Below, one piece after another: positions 58,300 through 64,000 of a DNA stretch of 64,000 nt. This stretch comes from Gigaspora rosea (lineage: Eukaryota; Glomeromycota; Glomeromycetes; Diversisporales; Gigasporaceae). The stretch covers positions 220,492 to 284,491 of the forward strand of contig QKWP01000271.1 in assembly GCA_003550325.1 (NCBI GenBank), in the 5' to 3' direction. The position numbers and the translations under genes were made by a program. The notes beneath the pieces were generated by a model. That model was not told the origin of the DNA. It saw only the letters and a list, made by a program, of their open reading frames with translations, and did not search any database. Numbering within the stretch: position 1 is the stretch's first letter; every line of letters begins with the position of its first letter.

Positions 58300-58591
58300 T
58301 ACCGTATAGGCGCGTAATAATGCACATGGACGTTATTTCGACAATTCTATTTTTTTTTTTTTTAAATTGCATATTTGACTCAAAATAATGCCCATGCGCG
58401 TCCCGAAATGATGCGTCCTGAAATGATGCGTCCCTAGAATAAATTCGCATGAAAGTTTTTTAATAGGTGTAACTTTTTCCTCCAAAATTAGTACAATAAT
58501 TCAAATTATCGCGCGTGCGCATTCCAAAATAACACGCAGGGTCTCAAAAGAGCGCGCATCTGCTCGTTATTACGTGCCAATACGATATTCT
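58300..58591. mobile_element. CpG-rich TIR element (~290 bp)
   Basis: The left end 'ataccgtataggcgcgtaataatg' and the right end (read inward) 'atatcgtattggcacgtaataacg' pair. The interior has many CpGs and repeats 'cgaaatgatgcgtcc'. It cuts into the 5' end of the minus frame starting at 58450. The target duplication is unclear. Confidence 0.55.
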
Positions 58592-59249
58592 TGATTAGAT
58601 ATATTCCAATAAAAAATCATGTTATAAAGTGGTAGTTAGATAAATTTACACATGACCCACGATCTTTTCATACTACGATAAAAGCAATTAAACATAGCAT
58701 TAAACTTCATTGAGAGTACATAAGCATGACCAAGCATCATTTTATAATATTAGCATATCCAATAAATATTTACATACATAAAATGTAATCACTAGTACAA
58801 TTTTAGACCTTATAGGACCAAAAGGCTTGGTATTAATAAATTTGCTAGTCTATATAAGTTGCGATAAACCTAAAGTTAATAGATGGCTTTACAAATACCA
58901 CTAAACCAAGGACCTAGATCAAATGAGTAACAAGCTCTGTTCAATATACTGTAGAAAAATTGTGAAATTGACAAAAAAAAACATATGACAGTTCCGAAAT
59001 TCAAAAATCACGTGAAAACAAAGTTATTAAAATTATTGCAATAAAACGACATTAGCAGTCTTATTTACTATAAAAAAGTTTTTTATCCTCGCTTGAAGAA
59101 CAATTAGATGGCATCTTTATTGATGCTAGGGACAATTTAGATCTGGTCTTTTAAGACCACTAATCATCGCAGATCATTGAGCTGATCATTGAATTGGGTC
59201 AGTCTTAAAACATCGAAATCGTGTAATTTTCACGGATGAGAGTATGTTA
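58592..59249. other. AT-rich spacer
   Basis: No gene, RNA or bounded repeat was recognised. 'ctgatcattgaattgg/gatcattgagc' (near 59165-59200) is a local duplicate. Confidence 0.35.
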
Positions 59250-59257
59250 CATTATTT

Positions 59258-59741
59258 CAGTGTTTCGGGCGAAACTTTCGGGTTTCGGCCGGCCGAACTT
59301 CCGAAACTTCCGAAACCTAGTTTCGCCAGAAGCTCCAAATCCGAAACTTCCGAAACCTCCGAAACTGGGCGAAACTTCCGAAACCTCAGAAATTGGCGAA
59401 ACTTCCGAAATTACCGAAACCAATAACCACTAAATATCATATAAATGATAGGTGAAAGTGATTTCGGAAATAGGTAGGATCTTAAAATTCGGATTTATGC
59501 CATAAAAAGATGTTGGCTTTACCAGTTTTTCGGGCTAAAGCGAAACGTCTGAAACTGTCCTCAGAAACCAATAGCCAATAAAATCACGAGAATCCACATC
59601 ACGTGAAATAGCGAGCATAAAATTACATTTAACCCGTTTTTTATTCTGAATGGTTTGGATTTCATAGTTTTTTTATTCACAAAATATTTGTTAGATTGTG
59701 GGGTAAATTTTTTATTTTTTTTTAGGTTTCAAGTTTGGATT

Positions 59742-59809
<68 letters not shown>

Positions 59810-59810
59810 N

Positions 59811-59849
<39 letters not shown>

Positions 59850-60163
59850 GTTTAATTCCCTAGTCTGCGGGATTACTTTTTTTTTAGGTTTCAAGTTTGC
59901 GGGATTGGTTTTTTTTTTATTCGCTAAGTTTCGGAAGTTTCGGACACGGCTCTCACGGTTTCGGAAGTTTGGACACGGCTTTCACAGTTTCGGAAGTTTA
60001 GGTAGTTTCGGTTTCTCCCAATTTCGGAGGGTTTCGCCAATTTCGGAGGTTTCGGCAATTTTGGAAGTTTCGGCAATTTCGGAAGTTTCGTATTTTGGAC
60101 GATACCGAAACTCCAGGGCCGAAACGTTTCGGACTTGGGTGGGAGGTTTCGGCCGAAACACTG
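59258..60163. mobile_element. hAT element (906 bp) with GTTTCGGAA subterminal arrays
   Basis: The terminal inverted repeats CAGTGTTTCGGGCGAAAC (59258) and CAGTGTTTCGGCCGAAAC (read from 60163) are flanked by identical octamers CATTATTT (59250-59257, 60164-60171). Each end has an array of 7-9-bp 'ttccgaaac' units in inverted orientation to the other end (59295-59420; 59930-60150). The centre holds a T-run of over 100 bases (59743-59847) interrupted by an assembly N at 59810. No transposase. TSD and ends identify hAT; the arrays are probably transposase binding sites. Confidence 0.88.
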
Positions 60164-60329
60164 CATTATTTCAGTACAACAATAGGGTTTAGCAATTCAT
60201 TGAAAGCAAGAAAGGGTGAGTTGGTCTTTTTACTCCGAACCATGATAGAAATTTGCCTTTCTTGTGCAGGTTTTTTTGTGAGAATAATGATAGATAGATC
60301 CTCCAAAGAATATTGATCAAAACATTGAT

Positions 60330-60640
60330 CAAAATTGCAAAAAAGGAATGCTAAAAATAAAGTCAAAGTTCTTAACTAGTCATCATCATCTACAGATCAA
60401 AACCTTATAGAAAATGTATGGCAACTCTTTTAAATTGAAAATATAAAAAAGGTTAAAACAATGAAGGTTTGAAAGGGGAATTGAGAATAGGAAAAAAGAA
60501 TGGAAATTAACTTTCTAAGGAGCTCTCACATAGTATGCAAAGTCGTGTTTTAGAAGACTTAGAATCATATGGGAGTATAGGATGTCTCTATATTTACAAT
60601 AATAAACTTTTAAACGATCTAGGCGATAATGTGCCACGTT
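60330..60640 (+). pseudogene. Tc1/mariner-type transposase C-terminal relic
   Basis: 'VKVLN*SSSSTDQNLIENVWQLF' (60360-60431) matches the shape of the Tc1/mariner DDE motif block (…VLxWPxxSPDLNPIENLW…), with TAG where Trp is usual. After frame changes 'SHSMQSRVLEDLESYG' (to about 60580) resembles the C-terminal helix that follows. Only the last third of a transposase is visible, with stops. It lies 600 bp upstream of the HMG gene. Confidence 0.5.
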
Positions 60641-61204
60641 ACCAGAATTATAATGAAAAAATTAAGCATCTCAAAATTTTAAAAATGTTCATATTAATAT
60701 GTAAGCCTTTATATAGATACATCTATTAGTTGCTAGAATCGGGATTACTTGAATGATTTACGTTTATAAGGTTTATAAGGCAAAAGAATCAAATATGTAC
60801 GGATTTGTATAAAATTTTGACTATCATTGTTACATCTAAAAGTAAAAATGGCAAAGATCGTTTAGATAAAACCAAATTTGTAAATGTGGCTTTATTTGAC
60901 TATTTTTTTTTAAATACTGTATGATTTTACGATTACATCAACCGTTTTTTTTTAGCAAACTAAAAATAGTTTCATATGTTAGTCTTTTTTTATACAATTT
61001 TGGGGTACTACATTTAAGCGAGTGAGATTACAAATCAAGGTTTTATATACGCAAACGGATTAATAGCCCAAATCTATATGATTTGTCGAAAGGAAAGAAC
61101 TAGTTTATTACAAATCATCGATGAAAAAATTATTTAATGGCACGCGAAATTGATCGAATTCAATTCAAATCATTCAAAAAAAAAAAAAAAATACAAAAAA
61201 AAAA
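60641..61204. promoter_or_regulatory. Upstream region of the HMG-box gene
   Basis: AT-rich, no gene. The last 30 bases before the ATG are nearly all A ('caaaaaaaaaaaatg'), the usual leader context of strongly AT-rich fungal genes. No TATA box is convincing. Confidence 0.35.
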
Positions 61205-62224
61205 ATGAATAAGCAAGGACATCTTATGGGCGATACCGATTCTTTTAAAATACGTGTTCCATTCCCACCTGCGATTGATGTAAAAGATCTGATCGATTCT
61301 AAACCTAACAGAGATAAGACGCCAAGATGTCCAAATGCATTTATTATTTACAGAAAAGTATTTTTGGAAACAGCGCGAAATGAAAGATACTATTTGCCAA
61401 TGACAGTAGTCTCATCACTTGCATCTAAGTCATGGGAAAAAGAGCCAGAAGAAGTTCAAGCATATTATAAGCGACTTTCGAAAAAAGCATTTGAGTACAG
61501 GAACGAAAAATTTCCAAAAATTATTAAGCGCAAAAAACAAAAAACAGGATGGAATGTTATCTCATTCCATGTTCCTACCAACTTTGAAGCTCAAAACACA
61601 GCCAAAAAAGAAGACAAAATTGTACAATTTCAACAAGATCTCGAAGACGTAATTGATTTTGGAGATTTGGCTACACCGGAACTGTCATCGAACGCGTCTA
61701 CAGCTTCATCATCACCAATTTCTGATCAAATGTTTCCAGTCGAAGAAGGAATGATTCAAAATGTATATCCTAGTCCAAACTTTTCAGTTCATAATAGCGC
61801 ATTGTTAGACTTTACATCATTTAGTTCTAATGAACAAACCAATTTCAATAATGAATTTATTGAAACGAGCCAATCATTCGAAAATTTCTTACCTTTACAA
61901 GAATCACAATTTATATCAATCGATCCAAACAACCAAAATTACCAAAGCAATCAAAATAATCAATATGATCAAAGTAATCAAAGTAACCAAACTGAAGTAT
62001 ATTTACCAATTGATCAAAATTATTATGATACTTTACAATTTGGTCTATTGCCACAAGAATTTAACATGTTATCATCACCAGGATTTAACTTGTTTTCTCA
62101 GAATATTTCATTAGATAATGAAGCTTTTGGATCTAATGACATACTTGATACGTTTGGAATTATTACTCCAAATATTATTAATAATAATAGTTATGACGAG
62201 TTTACATTTTCGAATTTTGATTAA
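61205..62224 (+). CDS. MATA-HMG type HMG-box transcription factor
   Basis: A single-exon, intact 339-codon gene. The HMG box spans about residues 38-110: 'KTPRCPNAFIIYRKVFLETA', '…MTVVSSLASKSWEKEPEEVQ', 'AYYKRLSKKAFEYRN', followed by a basic KIIKRKKQK stretch likely to serve for nuclear import. This PNAFxxYR…W…YY arrangement is the MATA_HMG subtype, which is strongly expanded in Rhizophagus and related to fungal mating-type regulators. The C-terminal two thirds are Ser/Asn/Gln-rich with an NQNYQSNQNNQYDQSNQSNQ tract, typical of an activation or low-complexity region. The start is chosen at 61205, next to an A-rich leader. It is followed by a long A-run. DNA binding as monomer or dimer in the nucleus is expected; its targets are unknown. 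Confidence 0.92.
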   Translation: MNKQGHLMGDTDSFKIRVPFPPAIDVKDLIDSKPNRDKTPRCPNAFIIYRKVFLETARNERYYLPMTVVSSLASKSWEKEPEEVQAYYKRLSKKAFEYRNEKFPKIIKRKKQKTGWNVISFHVPTNFEAQNTAKKEDKIVQFQQDLEDVIDFGDLATPELSSNASTASSSPISDQMFPVEEGMIQNVYPSPNFSVHNSALLDFTSFSSNEQTNFNNEFIETSQSFENFLPLQESQFISIDPNNQNYQSNQNNQYDQSNQSNQTEVYLPIDQNYYDTLQFGLLPQEFNMLSSPGFNLFSQNISLDNEAFGSNDILDTFGIITPNIINNNSYDEFTFSNFD

Positions 62225-62234
62225 TTATGTGGAG

Positions 62235-62236
<2 letters not shown>

Positions 62237-62272
<36 letters not shown>

Positions 62273-62318
62273 AAAAATAAAAAAAAAAAAATAAAAAAAA
62301 TAAAAAAATAAAAAAAAA
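62237..62318. repeat. Poly-A / A-rich run
   Basis: Over 30 consecutive A followed by (A)nT units, 12 bases after the HMG stop codon. It may mark a retroposed origin of the single-exon gene, or simple homopolymer expansion. Confidence 0.6.
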
Positions 62319-62369
62319 TCGAATATACTACGCACATTAAAATCAAACACAGACACGGATATATTACGA

Positions 62370-62600
62370 CTATTATACGTATGAATATTACGTATGAATG
62401 AATATAAATAATAAAATCTGTTATACATGCGAATATTGAGTATGTATGAATATAAATAATCCAATCGAATAAACATACGAATATTACGTATGTATGAATA
62501 TCTGATATAAATAATCCAATCGAATAAAACATACGAATATTACGTATGTATGAATATATGAATATATATAAATAATAAATTCGGGCACACACGAGTATAC
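62370..62600. repeat. Tandem repeat, ~66-bp units
   Basis: About four units of 'acatRcgaatattacgtatgtatgaatat…ataaataatccaatcgaataa'. Open frames on the minus strand here are Tyr/Ile-rich by-products. Confidence 0.7.
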
Positions 62601-64000
62601 CGGTATTATGTATGTTATAAAATTATCGCGAACACTCATATATATGTAGTATACTATATACAGGAATATATGATTTAAACATTTAACCAAAATCATAAGT
62701 TTAAGCTTTATAATAAGTAAATCAACAAAGACAAAAAAAAAAAACATCCTGTAAATATTTATGATAAAAATAAAAAAAAGTTTGATATTAAATAAGAGTT
62801 TAAAAGAATTTATTTTTAACTATTTACTAAATGAAGTCAATTCCATTAATAAAACTATAATAACGATGAAATTGATGCAATGATTAAGTAATAAAATTTA
62901 CGGATTTAATGGAATTTTTCTGAAATTAGTGGGAACAATAAGAATTAATAGGGGAAAAAAATTTGTTTTTTTTTTTAAAACAAAGTAATTTATACATTAG
63001 CATGCATTAAATTTGCTTATAAGTCTTATAAGTAAATTGTTTGTGTCATGTGCATAGCACCTGCATTAATAATCATATGCCTAATCGATTGTCCTTCGTT
63101 TAACAAAGTAATCTTAAAAAAAAAAGAGGTAAGCGAAAAAAGAAACTGTCGGAATTCAATTTCCATAAATTTGTTTATTATTGTGATAATTCCGTGAAAT
63201 TAGCGCGGGAACATTAATACATTTTTTCTCCGTTTGCTGCAACTCATTACTCTAAAAAACTATTTCATTTATTATATTTTACGATATAACTATGTAATTA
63301 ACCATAACATGTATCACAAAGATAGATTTGTCAGTTAATCCGTACTTTACACCTTATTAATAGTAGTATCGAAAAGACAATCAAAGATAGTAAATATTTA
63401 TATTATTTATACTCTAAGCGGTTTTGATGTAATTATTAATAGAGTTATATCTCACTGTATAATGCGTATCTTTGACAAATTTAGTTAATTAAAGTCACTA
63501 TTGAGTATATGCGCTCACGGGATATTGTTAGGTTGCATATCGTACGTACGTACGTACAATATTAAATATATGCTTATTTGATGAATACTCTGCATAAATT
63601 AAATCTAGGTTGAGATGAATGAGTAATCAATCATTTGTCTTGAATAATTTGATAATGAATTTAAGATTGCAAGTATTCTCTATTCCAAATGAAGAAATAA
63701 TAGGTTTCTTCCGATGATTAACAAAAAAGAAACATGGTCGTACATTAGCAACGGTCAATTAATCCAAACTATCGGAATTGATTGAAGTGTTTCACAATCA
63801 TTTCATGGAACCTTCTAATCATTCTAATCATTCAAATTATTGCTTTCATTACCACCTTCAGGAACTACTACTTTAAGTATTGTTCCTGATGAACAATAAT
63901 TCAGAAATAATTTGTGGTTATCTTTAGTCACTGAAAATAAAACGTCTGTTATGACAAATTGAAAGCTTTTCATTCTAGTCAATAATAAAAATCAAATTCA
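62601..64000. other. AT-rich flank with a possible broken coding piece
   Basis: (CGTA)n microsatellite at 63540-63557. From about 63657 a plus frame reads 'NLRLQVFSIPNEEIIGFFR' then TGA, then 'LTKKKHGRTLATVN', TAA and 'SKLSELIEVFHNHFMEPSNHSNHSN'. It could be a relic continuing beyond the window; the family is not recognised. Confidence 0.3.

Noticed and set aside
59655..59894. Poly-Phe and poly-Lys frames
   Set aside because: Direct translation of the long T-run, which also contains an N.
62221..62747. Tyr/Ile/Phe-rich minus-strand frames
   Set aside because: They come from the poly-A run and the 66-bp tandem repeat; no start context or domain.
63540..63557. Regulatory palindrome CGTACGTACGTACGTA
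   Set aside because: Simple tetranucleotide microsatellite with no gene close by.
1..64000. CRISPR array
   Set aside because: The repeats seen are minisatellites or transposon subterminal arrays; none has constant short repeats with unique similar-length spacers, and the genome appears eukaryotic.
1..64000. tRNA or rRNA genes
   Set aside because: No T-loop GGTTCRANYCC block with a matching A-box and acceptor stem was found, and no rRNA core sequences were recognised.

Overview
The window looks like a gene-poor, AT-rich, transposon-riddled accessory stretch of an arbuscular mycorrhizal fungus (Glomeromycotina, Rhizophagus-like). Four things point there: an intact MATA-HMG type HMG-box gene (61205-62224), a decayed kinase of the expanded Rhizophagus type with a WCQSC linker (10724-12681), Sel1-like and kelch relics, and a mosaic of Helitron, LINE-like, hAT, Tc1/mariner, Harbinger-like and CACTA-like DNA. 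This is recognition from sequence alone; no search was run.

Layout. 1-10 kb: hAT-type elements with 8-bp target duplications, a nested MITE, and a possible GTPase-like relic. 9.8-12.7 kb: a GC-rich, promoter-like island followed by the kinase pseudogene. 12.7-17 kb: mostly non-coding, with a nested inverted-repeat MITE. 17-20.8 kb (minus strand): two copies of the C-terminal half of an RT/RNase H retroelement, separated by an assembly N and the end of a Tc1-like element. 22.5-23.8 kb: a Lys/Glu-rich Sel1-like relic hit by a Harbinger-type MITE. 24.85-30.66 kb and 42.63-48.59 kb: two direct copies of a ~5.8-kb segment, each with a broken kelch/transmembrane gene and a HET-like relic. Between them lie a complex repeat block (30.9-34.35 kb), a decayed Helitron Rep-helicase (34.9-39.3 kb) and an OB-fold companion gene (40.2-41.2 kb). 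48.6-60.2 kb: satellites, hAT and CACTA-like elements, a Helitron-type 3' end and a near-perfect 460-bp palindrome. 61.2-62.2 kb: the HMG gene, the only clearly intact gene here.

How it fits together. Almost every protein-coding trace except the HMG gene is broken. Most internal stops in the Helitron and kinase are TGA where Arg (CGA) is expected, and one retroelement copy shows TGA opposite CGA in its sister copy. This fits deamination of methylated CpG in silenced repeats.

The strongest unexplained signals are: (i) twelve acceptor-3 nt-donor (YAG-NNN-GTRAG) cassettes in three repeat loci; (ii) a ~200-bp foreign-looking coiled-coil coding insert inside the Helitron Rep domain; (iii) the 460-bp palindrome; (iv) paired perfect palindromes at both ends of a TA-flanked insertion that has a paralogous empty site.
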